64,000 bases of DNA from Pseudomonas sp. A34-9 (GTDB lineage: Bacteria; Pseudomonadota; Gammaproteobacteria; Pseudomonadales; Pseudomonadaceae): assembly GCF_029543085.1 (NCBI RefSeq), contig NZ_CP119967.1:3498501-3562500 (forward strand), in the 5' to 3' direction. Under the pieces are notes generated by a model. It did not search any database. It worked only from the letters and a program-made list of their open reading frames with translations, and was not told the DNA's origin. Positions within the stretch are counted from its first letter, which is position 1. Each line of letters begins with the position of its first letter. Positions 55,092 to 63,952 of the stretch are shown piece by piece. The translations under genes and the position numbers were made by a program.

Positions 55092-58000
55092 TCATACCGA
55101 AACCTCTTCGGCGTCCGCATTGGTCTTGCCAAAGCGCCGACCGAGACGGTCGAAATACAGATAGATCACCGGCGTGGTGAACAGCGTCAGCACCTGACTC
55201 ACCAGCAGACCGCCAACCATCACCAGACCCAACGGCTGACGCAATTCAGCCCCGGAGCCGGTGGCCAACATCAACGGCACGGCGCCAAACAGCGCGGCCA
55301 GCGTGGTCATGAGGATTGGCCGGAAGCGCAACAATGCCGCCTGATAGATCGCCTGTTCCGGCGCCATGCCTTGGGTGCGTTCAGCATCGAGGGCGAAGTC
55401 GATCATCATGATCGCGTTCTTTTTCACGATACCGATCAGCAGGATGATGCCGATGATCGCAATCATGCCCAGGTCATTGCCGCTGAGCAGCAACGCCAGC
55501 AAGGCACCGACCGCCGCCGACGGCAAGGTCGAGAGAATGGTGATCGGGTGAATGTAGCTCTCGTACAGCACGCCCAGCACGATGTACATGGTCACCACGG
55601 CCGCCAGAATCAGCAGCAAGGTGCTCGACAACGACGCCTGGAAGGCTTCGGCCGCCCCCTGGAACTGGGTCTGCACGCCGACGGGCATGCCGATGTCTTT
55701 CTGTACCTGCTCGATGATGTCGACCGCATGCCCCAGTGCCACACCGGGCGCAAGGTTGAACGACATCATCACTGCCGGGAACTGGCCGATATGCGTGATC
55801 GCCAGTTGCGCCTGACGCTCTTCGACATGGGCCAGACTCGACAGGCGCACCTGCGCGCCATCGGTGGTTTTCACATGAATCTGATCCAGCGCCTGCGGGC
55901 CGATCTTTTCCCCGGCCTGGGCCTGCAGCACCACGCGGTACTGGCTGGCCTGGGTGTAAATGGTCGAGATCTGCCGCTGACCGAAGGCGTCGTACAACGC
56001 ATCGGTGATGTTCGCCACCGTGACGCCAAGGCGTGAGGCGGCATCGCGGTCGATCACCAGATAGACCTGCAAACCCTTGTCCTGCAAATCACTGGCGACG
56101 TCGGTCAGTTCCGGACGCTGCGCCAGCGCTTCGACCAGCCGGCCGCTCCACTGGCTGAGGAGTTCGGAGTCCGGCGAAGACATGCTGAACTGGTATTGCG
56201 TGCGGCTGACGCGGTCCTCGATGGTCAGATCCTGCACCGGTTGCATGAACAGACGGATGCCGACCAGTTTGTCCAGCTTCGGTTGCAGGCGCGCAATCAC
56301 TTCAGTGGCGCTCAGATCACGATCGCCATGGGGCTTGAGGTTGATCAGCAAGCGGCCACTGTTGAGCGTGGCGTTATCGCCGTCGACACCGATGTAGGAC
56401 GACAGGCTTTGCACCGCCGGATCTTCGAGAATGATTTTCGCCAGTTCCTGTTGGCGCTCGCCCATCGCCGCAAAGGAAATCGACTGCGGCGCCTCGGAAA
56501 TACCCTGAATCACCCCGGTGTCCTGCACCGGAAAGAAGCCTTTGGGCACAACCATGTACAGAAACACCGTCAGCGCCAGCGTGCCGATGGCCACCAGCAA
56601 CGTCAGCGGCTGGTGCTTGAGCACCCACTGCAACTTGCGCCCGTAAGCGGCGATCATCCAGTCAATGACCGCGCCACTGGCGCGGTAGAAACGGCCCTGC
56701 TCATGTTCTTCCGGCTCACGCTTGAGCAAACGCGCGCACATCATCGGCGTCAGGGTCAGCGAGACCACCAGCGAAATCAGGATAGCCACGGCCAGGGTGA
56801 TGGCGAATTCGCGGAACAACCGCCCGACCACATCGGCCATGAACAGCAGCGGGATCAGTACGGCGATCAGCGACAGGGTCAGGGAAATCAGGGTAAAGCC
56901 AATTTGCCGGGCGCCCTTGAGCGCCGCTTGCATCGGGCTGTCGCCCTCTTCGATGAAGCGTGCGATGTTCTCGAGCATGACGATGGCGTCGTCGACCACA
57001 AAACCGGTGGCAATGGTCAGCGCCATCAGGGTCAGGTTATTGACCGAGAACCCGGCCAGGTACATCACGCCGAAGGTGCCGATCAGCGACAGCGGCACGG
57101 CCACCGACGGAATGATCGTCGCGCTGGCACGCCGCAGGAACAGGAACGTCACCATGACCACCAGGGCGATGGCGATCAGCAATTCGTGTTGCACGTCAGT
57201 GACCGAGGCGCGAATGGTCTGCGTACGATCCGTCAGCACGGTGACATCAAGACCGGCCGGCAGGTTGTCGGTGATGCTCGGCAGCAGCGCCTTGATACGG
57301 TCGACCACCTCAATGACGTTGGCACCCGGCTGACGCTGGATGTTCAGCAACACGGCCTGATTCTGGTTGGCCCACGCCGCGAGACGTTCGTTCTCCGCGC
57401 CGTCGACGATTTCCGCCACGTCCTTGAGCCGCAGCGGTGCGCCGTTCTTGTAGGCGAGAATCAGATTGGCGTAATCCTTCGGCGAGGTCAGTTGGTCGTT
57501 GGCGTCGAGCATTGACACTCGGGTCGGGCCGTCGAAGTTGCCCTTCGGCTGGTTGACGTTGGAAGCGCTGATCAAGGTGCGCACGTCGGCCAGGTTCAGG
57601 CTGTTGGCCGCGAGCGCCTCGGGATTGACCTTGATTCGCACGGCCTGACGCTGACCGCCGGCAATGCTGACCATGCCGACGCCGCTGATCTGGGCAATTT
57701 TCTGCGCCATGCGCGTATCGACCAGATCATTAAGCTTTGGCAGCAACATGGTTTTCGAGGTGATCGCCAGGGTCAGCACCGGGGTGTCCGCCGGGTTGAC
57801 CTTGTTGTACACCGGTGGCGCCGGCAAATCGGTCGGCAGCAGATTGGTCGCGGCGTTGATCGCGGCTTGCACCTGCTGTTCGGCGACGTCCATGTTGATG
57901 TCGAGGCTGAAACGCAACGTCAGCACCGACGCACCGCCGGAACTGGTCGAGGCCATTTGCGTCAGGCCGGGCATCTGCCCGAACTGGCGCTCGAGCGGCG

Positions 58001-58193
58001 CCGTCACGGCACTGGTCATCACATCCGGGCTGGCGCCGGGGTACAGGGTCATGACGCGGATGGTCGGGTAATCGACTTGTGGCAGTGCAGAAACGGGCAG
58101 CAAGCGATAGGCAATCAGGCCGGCCAGAACAATGGCCAGCATGCTCAGGGTGGTGGCTACCGGTCGGAGGATGAACAGCCGCGAAATGTTCAT
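55092..58193 (-). CDS. muxB: RND efflux permease, MuxB/MdtB-like
   Basis: 1033-residue RND transporter. N-terminus [22 protein letters not shown]4 with [16 protein letters not shown] (proton-relay Asp pair), and the second-half signature [20 protein letters not shown]. It is paralogous to the next gene in the operon. The start overlaps the MFP stop by four bases. In P. aeruginosa the MuxABC-OpmB pump exports several antibiotics such as novobiocin and aztreonam; the substrate here is inferred only by homology. Confidence 0.93.
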   Translation of the reverse strand: MNISRLFILRPVATTLSMLAIVLAGLIAYRLLPVSALPQVDYPTIRVMTLYPGASPDVMTSAVTAPLERQFGQMPGLTQMASTSSGGASVLTLRFSLDINMDVAEQQVQAAINAATNLLPTDLPAPPVYNKVNPADTPVLTLAITSKTMLLPKLNDLVDTRMAQKIAQISGVGMVSIAGGQRQAVRIKVNPEALAANSLNLADVRTLISASNVNQPKGNFDGPTRVSMLDANDQLTSPKDYANLILAYKNGAPLRLKDVAEIVDGAENERLAAWANQNQAVLLNIQRQPGANVIEVVDRIKALLPSITDNLPAGLDVTVLTDRTQTIRASVTDVQHELLIAIALVVMVTFLFLRRASATIIPSVAVPLSLIGTFGVMYLAGFSVNNLTLMALTIATGFVVDDAIVMLENIARFIEEGDSPMQAALKGARQIGFTLISLTLSLIAVLIPLLFMADVVGRLFREFAITLAVAILISLVVSLTLTPMMCARLLKREPEEHEQGRFYRASGAVIDWMIAAYGRKLQWVLKHQPLTLLVAIGTLALTVFLYMVVPKGFFPVQDTGVIQGISEAPQSISFAAMGERQQELAKIILEDPAVQSLSSYIGVDGDNATLNSGRLLINLKPHGDRDLSATEVIARLQPKLDKLVGIRLFMQPVQDLTIEDRVSRTQYQFSMSSPDSELLSQWSGRLVEALAQRPELTDVASDLQDKGLQVYLVIDRDAASRLGVTVANITDALYDAFGQRQISTIYTQASQYRVVLQAQAGEKIGPQALDQIHVKTTDGAQVRLSSLAHVEERQAQLAITHIGQFPAVMMSFNLAPGVALGHAVDIIEQVQKDIGMPVGVQTQFQGAAEAFQASLSSTLLLILAAVVTMYIVLGVLYESYIHPITILSTLPSAAVGALLALLLSGNDLGMIAIIGIILLIGIVKKNAIMMIDFALDAERTQGMAPEQAIYQAALLRFRPILMTTLAALFGAVPLMLATGSGAELRQPLGLVMVGGLLVSQVLTLFTTPVIYLYFDRLGRRFGKTNADAEEVSV

Positions 58194-59497
58194 GCGCCCT
58201 TCTTGGCCTTGTCGGTGACAGCAGCGTCAGTCGGGGTGGCGGCAGATTTGCCTTGCAGGTGTTCGGTCGGGGTGGTCGGCACTTGGTTGCTGTCGTTGAC
58301 CACTTCCACTTCGCTGCCTTCCTTCAGGCGGTCGGTGCCTTCCAGCACCACGCGGTCGCCGGCAGCCAGGCCTTCAGTGATCACGGTGTTTTCGCCATCA
58401 CTGGCGCCGATCTTCAGTTGGCGAATGGTGACTTTCTTGTCGCCGTCCAGCGCATAGACAAAGGTGCCGTTGGTGCCGAACTGGATCGCCGCCGACGGCG
58501 CCAGTACCACGCCTTTCAGTGTGTCAGCCAGCAAGTGAACGTTGACGAACTGATTGGGGAACAGCGCCTGATCGCGGTTTTCGTAGCGGGCCTTGAACTT
58601 CAGGGTGCCGGTGGCGACGTCGATCTGGTTGTCGAGGCTTTGCAGAACACCGGTGGCTTGCAGCTTGCTGTCGCCGCGATCCCACGCCTCGGCCGGCAGC
58701 TTGGCGCCGCTGCGATAGCGGGCGAGCACGGTTTCAAGGCTGTTTTCCGGCAGCGTGAAGGCCACGCTGATCGGTTGGGTCTGGGTGATCACGGCGAGGA
58801 ACGTGGTGTCGTTGGCCGTCACCAGGTTACCGACGTCAACCTGACGCAGACCGACACGGCCGGCAATCGGTGCGCGGATTTTAGTGAATTCGAGATTGAG
58901 TTTTGCATCGTTGACGGCGGCCTGGTTGGTCTTGACCGTGCCCAGATACTGGCCGACCAGCGCTTCGGCGGTGTCCAGTGTCTGCTTGGCGATGCTGTCC
59001 TCTTTAAACAGACCGCGATAACGCTCGACGTCGACCTGAGCATTCTTCAGTTGCGCCTGATTCTGCAGCAAGGTGCCTTCGGCCTGCAGCAAGGCGTTCT
59101 GGTACGGACGCGGGTCGATCTCGGCCAGCAGGTCACCGGACTTGACCATCTGCCCTTCTTCGAAATTGATTTTCACCAATTCGCCGCCCACCCGGCTACG
59201 CACATTGATGGTGTTGAGCGCCGTCACCGTGCCCAGCGCCTTGTAATACAGCGGGAAGTCGCCGGTGACGGCTGGCGCCACGCGCACCGGGATTGGCCCG
59301 CTACCACCACCGAAGCCCGGCCGCATCATGCCCGAACGCCCGGTGTGCCCAGCGGCTGCCTTGTCTGTGCCCTCTTTGTGGGCTGAACCGGCGGGCCAGA
59401 ATTTCCAGCACAGGACGGCGATCACCAACAGGACAAGCAGGCTGATCAGCCAGCGACGGGAGTTACGGGGGGACGATTGCATGGAGTGATTAACCAT
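58190..59497 (-). CDS. muxA: Periplasmic adaptor of the RND pump, MuxA/MdtA-like
   Basis: 435-residue membrane fusion protein. An N-terminal membrane anchor ([20 protein letters not shown], about 15-35) is followed by a lipoyl-like half-motif ([20 protein letters not shown]), a helical hairpin (about 125-185), the second lipoyl half ([20 protein letters not shown]) and beta-barrel domains. A second in-frame ATG at 59482 could be the true start; neither site has a strong ribosome binding site. First gene of the operon muxA-muxB-muxC-opmB, with ATGA overlap to muxB. Confidence 0.93.
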   Translation of the reverse strand: MVNHSMQSSPRNSRRWLISLLVLLVIAVLCWKFWPAGSAHKEGTDKAAAGHTGRSGMMRPGFGGGSGPIPVRVAPAVTGDFPLYYKALGTVTALNTINVRSRVGGELVKINFEEGQMVKSGDLLAEIDPRPYQNALLQAEGTLLQNQAQLKNAQVDVERYRGLFKEDSIAKQTLDTAEALVGQYLGTVKTNQAAVNDAKLNLEFTKIRAPIAGRVGLRQVDVGNLVTANDTTFLAVITQTQPISVAFTLPENSLETVLARYRSGAKLPAEAWDRGDSKLQATGVLQSLDNQIDVATGTLKFKARYENRDQALFPNQFVNVHLLADTLKGVVLAPSAAIQFGTNGTFVYALDGDKKVTIRQLKIGASDGENTVITEGLAAGDRVVLEGTDRLKEGSEVEVVNDSNQVPTTPTEHLQGKSAATPTDAAVTDKAKKGA

Positions 59498-59630
59498 TGG
59501 GCGCGTGGGCTTCTTTTACGGGAGGCTGAACGATAAGCACTGATGGAGAAATAGCAAAGCAGCTTTACCGGCAATTTACCTTCAACTTACGTTTCAAGGT
59601 GTGAGGCAAAACACTGATACACAAATGAAA

Positions 59631-59658
59631 ACGGCCTGGACAGGGCCAGGCCGTTAAC
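59631..59658 (-). terminator. Rho-independent terminator of tpx
   Basis: Stem ACGGCCTGG/CCAGGCCGT (59631-59654) with a 6-base loop, followed on the minus strand by TTTTCATTTG; about 30 bases past the tpx stop. Confidence 0.72.
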
Positions 59659-59685
59659 AATTGTAAAGCGCTTGTTTCAGAACAC

Positions 59686-60186
59686 TTATTTCAAAACGGA
59701 AAGCGCCGCTTCGTAATTAGGCTCTTCCGCGATTTCCTTGACCAGTTCGCTGTGCAGGACGTTGTCGTTTTCGTCCAGCACTACCACGGCGCGAGCGGTC
59801 AGGCCTTTCAGCGGGCCGTCAGCGATGGCCACGCCATAGTTCTCGATGAACTCGGCACCGCGCAGGGTCGACAGGTTCTGTACGTTTTCCAGGCCTTCGG
59901 CGCCGCAGAAGCGCGCTTGGGCGAACGGCAGGTCAGCGGAGATGCACAGCACGACAGTGTTGGCGATGTCGTTGGCCTGAGCGTTGAACTTGCGCACGGA
60001 GGTGGCGCAGGTCGGGGTGTCGACGCTTGGGAAGATGTTCAGCACTTTGCGCTTGCCGGCAAAGTCTTTCAGGGTGACGTCGGACAGATTGCCGGCAACC
60101 AGAGAAAAGGCTGGCGCCTTGGAACCGGCTTGTGGCAACTGGCCGTTGACTTGAACCGGATTGCCTTTGAGGGTGACTTGAGCCAT
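59686..60186 (-). CDS. tpx: Thiol peroxidase Tpx (atypical 2-Cys peroxiredoxin)
   Basis: 166-residue peroxidase that reduces hydrogen peroxide and alkyl hydroperoxides with thioredoxin. The peroxidatic Cys lies in [14 protein letters not shown] (about 60) and the resolving Cys in ARFCGAEG (about 94), the spacing of Tpx proteins. The start at 60186 has AAGGACT upstream; the frame continues to 60297 without support. Soluble, with no signal peptide. Upstream on the minus strand a TTGTATACAA palindrome (60302-60311) could be an operator. Confidence 0.97.
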   Translation of the reverse strand: MAQVTLKGNPVQVNGQLPQAGSKAPAFSLVAGNLSDVTLKDFAGKRKVLNIFPSVDTPTCATSVRKFNAQANDIANTVVLCISADLPFAQARFCGAEGLENVQNLSTLRGAEFIENYGVAIADGPLKGLTARAVVVLDENDNVLHSELVKEIAEEPNYEAALSVLK

Positions 60187-60330
60187 GACTTGAGTCCTTC
60201 TGATGTTTTGATTGGAAAGCATGCAAGAGGCCGAAGTTAACCACGAAATTGTCCGACGACCTATGCCCTGTTTTGAAATTGTTGGGTGCCTGCGCAAAAA
60301 ATTGTATACAAAGTTCCGCGCAATTCCCGT

Positions 60331-60418
60331 GTGGGAGGGAGCCTGCTCGCGAAAGCGCTGGATCAGTCAGCATAAATGTTGAACGTGACGACGTCTTCGC
60401 GAGCAGGCTCGCTCCTAC
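60331..60418. repeat. Interspersed palindromic element, GTGGGAGCGAGCC class
   Basis: Arms GTGGGAGGGAGCCTGCTCGC and GCGAGCAGGCTCGCTCCTAC between tpx and the YciI-like gene, with a slightly diverged left arm. Confidence 0.85.
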
Positions 60419-60524
60419 ATTGGATTCTGCGGTGTGACTGGTCTTTTATTTAGAGACCCTGTCGATTCACCGCTGGCCCGTTCGACTAAGCAGTGAATCC
60501 CCCACACTCCACGGAGTAACCGCC

Positions 60525-60950
60525 ATGCGATTCATGATCCTTGTAAAAGCCAACGCCGCCTCTGAAGCCGGCATCATGCCCAGCGAAGAACTGATCACCG
60601 CGATGGGCAACTTCAATGAAGAACTGGTCAAGGCCGGCATTCTGGTCGATTGCGATGGCCTGCACCCCAGCAGCAAAGGTGCCCGCGTGCACTTCTCCGG
60701 CGACAAACGCACGGTCATCGACGGGCCGTTCATCGAGACCAAAGAATTGGTGGCGGGTTATTGGATCTGGGAAGTGAAATCAAAAGAGGAAGCCATCGAA
60801 TGGGTCAAGCGCTGCCCGAACCCGATGCCCGGTGAGTCCGATATTGAAATCCGCCAGATCTTCTCCGCCGAAGACTTCGGTGCCGAGTTCACCCCCGAAG
60901 CGCGCGAGCAAGAAGAGCGCATCCGCGAACAAGCCAAGAAAAACGCCTAA
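60525..60950 (+). CDS. YciI-like (DGPF-domain) protein
   Basis: 141-residue cytoplasmic protein of the YCII/DGPF superfamily. N-terminal MRFMILVKANAASEAG and the family motif DGPFIETKELVAGYWIWEV (about 66-84) are present. Members are small ferredoxin-like alpha/beta proteins, some fused to or encoded beside ECF sigma factors; none is adjacent here. The charged C-terminus (EAREQEERIREQAKKNA) is typical of the Pseudomonas form. Catalytic role unknown. The start has GGAG in CACGGAGTAACCGCC. Confidence 0.9.
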   Translation: MRFMILVKANAASEAGIMPSEELITAMGNFNEELVKAGILVDCDGLHPSSKGARVHFSGDKRTVIDGPFIETKELVAGYWIWEVKSKEEAIEWVKRCPNPMPGESDIEIRQIFSAEDFGAEFTPEAREQEERIREQAKKNA

Positions 60951-60964
60951 ACCGGATACCCCGT

Positions 60965-61061
60965 GTAGGAGCTGCCACAGGCTCGGGCCGCGATCGGACG
61001 ATCTTTTGATCCTGCTTTGATAGATCAAGGTCAAAAGATCGCAGCCTGCGGCAGCTCCTAC
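60965..61061. repeat. Interspersed palindromic element, GTAGGAGCTGC class
   Basis: Arms GTAGGAGCTGCCACAGGCTC and GCGGCAGCTCCTAC, between the YciI-like gene and the broken cold-shock gene. Confidence 0.82.
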
Positions 61062-61075
61062 AGTCGCGGGGATGC

Positions 61076-61274
61076 TCAGATCGACCGGATATTATTAGCG
61101 TAGGCGCCTTTCTTGTTTTGCATTACCTCGAATTCAACTTTCTGACCTTCTGTAAGCTTTTTTTTCAGATGCAATCTTCGAGAAATGCGCAAGTAATTCC
61201 AAGCCACCATCATCCGCTGTAATAAATCCGAAACCCTTTTCTGCGCTAACCCTTGTCACCGTTCCCGTTGCCAT
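61076..61274 (-). pseudogene. Cold-shock domain protein, frameshifted at an A8 run
   Basis: Starts MATGTVTRVSAEKGFGFI from the ATG at 61274, with an excellent GAGGAGG ribosome binding site. As written it stops after HFSKIASEKKAYRRSES. Reading seven instead of eight A at 61158-61165 restores a normal end, SEKKLTEGQKVEFEV then MQNKKGAYANNIRSI, with stop at 61076-61078. RNP1 (KGFGFI) is intact, but the usual WFN after TVK is replaced by RVS, and RNP2 (LFVHFS) reads LLAHFS. The gene is therefore either decaying, divergent, or affected by a read error in the homopolymer. Length would be about 65 residues. Confidence 0.78.
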
Positions 61275-61544
61275 ACTCGCCCTCCTCTCAGCCGGTTTGC
61301 GCACAAGCCAAGAATCTTGCGCGACACCCAACCATCAAACGCCCTTCCCCACACCCCGACAACTGTCAAACCTGACAGGGTGTAAATATCCACAGTCTCA
61401 CCTCCGCCTGCCAGCCACTGGCCAAGCCCGGTTTAACTGCTAGCTTCAATCAGACGTGTCCTGCAGATGTGGCAAACCCAGGATGACGCAACGACGGCAC
61501 ACTGGTGCCGGCATCGACAATGGTCATCGGAGCATCATGAAGTC
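61275..61544. other. Intergenic region with a palindrome
   Basis: About 270 bases with no convincing gene. It contains the palindrome at 61363-61378 and probably the promoter of the cold-shock gene on the minus strand. Confidence 0.4.
61363..61378. promoter_or_regulatory. Palindrome CTGTCA-N4-TGACAG, second copy
   Basis: Same 6-base arms as at 25853 with a different spacer (AACC). It lies about 90 bases upstream of the cold-shock gene on the minus strand and 180 bases upstream of the candidate tiny ORF on the plus strand. Confidence 0.4.
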
Positions 61545-61634
61545 ATGGCGAAGAAAATGAGAAGACATGCATGGCTATTGGCGGTGGCACTGCTGCCTGC
61601 GATTGCGTTTGTCAGCTGTGGCGTCGGTACTTGA
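61545..61634 (+). CDS. Candidate tiny lipoprotein (29 residues)
   Basis: ATG at 61545 gives MAKKMRRHAWLLAVALLPAI then AFVSCGVGT: a basic N-terminus, a hydrophobic stretch and a lipobox-like FVSC. The ribosome binding site is weak, and an inner ATG at 61557 is possible. A long inverted repeat follows. Could also be chance. Confidence 0.3.
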   Translation: MAKKMRRHAWLLAVALLPAIAFVSCGVGT

Positions 61635-61654
61635 GGCCGCGATGCACGGGGTGC

Positions 61655-61699
61655 TGTTGCCTCAGGCTGTGACCACCACCGATCACGCCTGAGACAACG
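61655..61699. repeat. Inverted repeat between convergent genes
   Basis: CTCAGGC (61661-61667) pairs with GCCTGAG (61687-61693), extended outward by GTTG/CAAC and inward by GTGA/TCAC. No T-run on either side, so a terminator role is uncertain. Confidence 0.5.
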
Positions 61700-61712
61700 C
61701 CCAAGCATCGGT

Positions 61713-62384
61713 TTATTTGGACTTGAGCTTGAGATACGACTGACGCAGGTCTGACGCCCAGCCATCGATCACGCTTTTAACGTCATCGGTCTTCAGCACC
61801 TGGGTGTCGTTTGCCAGTGGTTTACCGGAGCCTTTGCGCACGACCTGCGCAACCACCTTATTGTTGCCGCCGTCGAGGAACACCGCCTCGGTGGCCAACG
61901 TGGTTTCCTGATCACGTATACCACTGGCCGTGCTGACTGCCGCCGCCACCAAGGCAATCGGGATCACTTCATAGGGTTTTAGGCCCTCGGTCTTGCTGCT
62001 GACCGCAGTAATCGCCGCCCGCACCACAATCACACCCGGGCCCGGCCCGGTGGCCAGTGGCAGATCCTTGCCAATCTCACGCTTGAGCGCCTGGTCGTAG
62101 TAGCTGGTGATACCGTTGAGGGTTTGCTGTGGAATCTTCGCGGTCGGTTGCGGTTTGGGGTAGAGCTGAGTCGGTTCGATGTACACGCTGGTGAACTTTT
62201 TCACATCGACCTTCGGATCGATCCAGCGCATCACCTCGGCGCCGGACGGCGACTTGGCCTCCTTGAGCTGGCTGTAGTCCTTGAGAAACCCGGAGTACTC
62301 ATCGGGAGCAACGGTTTTGCTTGAGCAGCCGACCACGCCGAGGGTGGCGACGCAGAGCGTGCCCATCATTACTGCTAGCTTCAT
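61713..62384 (-). CDS. DUF3313-type lipoprotein
   Basis: 223-residue exported lipoprotein. Signal peptide MKLAVMMGTLCVATLGVVGC with lipobox VVGC at about residue 20. The mature part (DEYSGFLKDYSQLKEAKSP, VYIEPTQLYPKPQPTAKIPQ, PGVIVVRAAITAVSSKTEGL) matches the DUF3313 family of unknown function. The start at 62384 has AGGAG upstream; the frame continues to 62411. Ser after the lipid-bearing Cys suggests outer-membrane sorting. Monocistronic, convergent with the candidate tiny ORF. Confidence 0.9.
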   Translation of the reverse strand: MKLAVMMGTLCVATLGVVGCSSKTVAPDEYSGFLKDYSQLKEAKSPSGAEVMRWIDPKVDVKKFTSVYIEPTQLYPKPQPTAKIPQQTLNGITSYYDQALKREIGKDLPLATGPGPGVIVVRAAITAVSSKTEGLKPYEVIPIALVAAAVSTASGIRDQETTLATEAVFLDGGNNKVVAQVVRKGSGKPLANDTQVLKTDDVKSVIDGWASDLRQSYLKLKSK

Positions 62385-62506
62385 GCTGTAACTCCTGTCA
62401 GAAGACCTCATTGGTTTGTTCGAGGGGTGAATTCAGGTATAGCTAAAACTCTGACAATTGCTGCTTGGAATTAAAAAAAACTCGCGAAACCTGCAGGCGT
62501 TTCGCA

Positions 62507-62629
62507 ATGAAGCGCCATGCGCGGTTGTCGCTGATTCAGTGGTATCTCGACAGTGGACAGGAACCGAAGGCGCTGGTGTTGGTGCAGGGGTGGAAGAAGA
62601 TGAATAGGGGGGATCCGGCGCTTAAGTGA
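62507..62629 (+). CDS. Candidate short ORF (40 residues), unrecognised
   Basis: ATG at 62507 gives a basic peptide (MKRHARLSLIQWYLDSGQEP then KALVLVQGWKKM). It resembles a TPR-like helix pair and is preceded by the palindrome GCGAAAC-CTGCAG-GCGTTTCGC (62484-62505). No clear ribosome binding site; the reading frame also extends upstream without a start. It may be a fragment of a lost gene. Confidence 0.22.
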   Translation: MKRHARLSLIQWYLDSGQEPKALVLVQGWKKMNRGDPALK

Positions 62630-62648
62630 CCGGCTGGAGATTGTCTTG

Positions 62649-62955
62649 CCCTCACCCTAGCCCTCTCCCAGGGGTAGAGGGGACCGATTGGGGGATATCC
62701 AAGAGATACGCCGACGTGAACGATAGGCTCTGAATCCATAATCGACTCGGTCTTTTACGTCGGTGCAGGACGACAGACACCTCGGTCAGTCCCCTCTCCC
62801 AGAGGTAGAGGGACCGATTGGGGGATATCCAAGAGATACGCCGACGTGAACGATAGGCTTTGAATCCATAATCGACTCGGTCTTTCACGTCGGTGCAGGA
62901 CGACAGACACCTCGGTCAGTCCCCTCTCCCTCTGGGAGAGGGTTAGGGTGAGGGG
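62649..62955. repeat. MITE-like element with an internal tandem duplication
   Basis: Terminal GCCCTCACCC and GGGTGAGGGGC enclose two copies of a roughly 130-base core (62682-62810 and 62811-62939) that differ at only a few positions. Each core contains GACCGATTGGGGGATATCC and CATAATCGACTCGGTC. The core is the reverse complement of a diverged version at 45377. Confidence 0.8.
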
Positions 62956-62974
62956 CTTTTAAGGGTTCACGCCA

Positions 62975-63949
62975 TTACCAGGACGAAGTCTCGCCACTGC
63001 GCAACGCCATCTCGCGCCGACTATTGATGTGCATCGCCTTGATCAGCGACACCGTCCCGACCATCAAAATCGCCGCCCCCAACAGGAAGTCGATGTTGTA
63101 CAGCTGGAAGTCCTGCACCGGCCCGATCAGCAACACCCGTACGATCGCGGCGCCCAACAGCGTGGCGAGGAAGTCGATTCCCGGCTCATTGCGGTAAAAC
63201 ACCAGCAGTAATGGCAGACACAGCACCAACAACAGCAACATAACCACAACCTTGAACGAACCTTTACGCTCAACGCTGAAGGCACATTCGTGCGGCCCGT
63301 AAGCCTTGTAATCGTCGTCGCGGATCATCGAGTTGTTCTCGTTGATGTAGTCGACGCGGTTGTATTTCTGAATCGGTGTGAAGGTGTTGGACATCTCCAT
63401 CAGCGTGGTGATGTTCTTGAAGCGCAGGTCGATGCGCTCGCTGCCCTTGAGGTAGTAAAGGACCGGTTTGTAGCCGTAGCGATAGGTGTCGAAGGGGAAT
63501 TCGGTGACCTGACCCTGCACGCCGATCGGCCGTGGTTCGAGTTCGGCGTAGGCGCTTTTGTTGGTGGCGGACAGGTTGCGGCTCAGCGGCTGAACCTTGA
63601 CCTGTTCAAGGAAGATCGGCGTGACGCCGTAGGACCACTGCAACGGTTCCAGACGCAGGCGCAGTTCGTTGCGGCCCAGGTCGTAACGGTTGAAGGTGCG
63701 TTCCGAAACCACCAATGAGCCACTGAGCATGAACTCGCCGCGCAGGTTGTTGGTCACGCGCAAGGTCAGTTGGTCCTTGCCCAGCAACGCCGCCTCCGTG
63801 GACGGCGGCGTGCCGCACCATGCGCTGCTTTCGCCGACACCGCCGAGCTGGCCGCTGCGGTTTTCCTTGAATACGTAAAAGTAACTGGCCCACAGCGTCA
63901 GCATCAACAGCATCGCTGTGAGACCGAGGATTTTTTTGCCCGGACTCAC
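62975..63949 (-). CDS. Membrane protein of unknown function (DUF4436-like)
   Basis: 324 residues from a GTG at 63949 with GGGAG upstream, inside the end of the preceding gene. One N-terminal membrane helix (LGLTAMLLMLTLWASYFYVF) precedes a large periplasmic beta-rich region (about 35-225: LTLRVTNNLRGEFMLSGSLV; QVTEFPFDTYRYGYKPVLYY). Three C-terminal helices follow (VVVMLLLLVLCLPLLLVFY, FLATLLGAAIVRVLLIG, FLLGAAILMVGTVSLIKAM). The layout and the FPFDTY motif fit DUF4436-like proteins. Function unknown. It lies 3 bases after the upstream stop, so it is in an operon that continues beyond the window. Confidence 0.82.
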   Translation of the reverse strand: MSPGKKILGLTAMLLMLTLWASYFYVFKENRSGQLGGVGESSAWCGTPPSTEAALLGKDQLTLRVTNNLRGEFMLSGSLVVSERTFNRYDLGRNELRLRLEPLQWSYGVTPIFLEQVKVQPLSRNLSATNKSAYAELEPRPIGVQGQVTEFPFDTYRYGYKPVLYYLKGSERIDLRFKNITTLMEMSNTFTPIQKYNRVDYINENNSMIRDDDYKAYGPHECAFSVERKGSFKVVVMLLLLVLCLPLLLVFYRNEPGIDFLATLLGAAIVRVLLIGPVQDFQLYNIDFLLGAAILMVGTVSLIKAMHINSRREMALRSGETSSW

Positions 63950-63952
63950 TGA

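Noticed and set aside
19415..61061. CRISPR array, suggested by many recurring palindromes
   Set aside because: The copies are dispersed singly over tens of kilobases with no regular spacers and no cas genes; they are REP-type elements.
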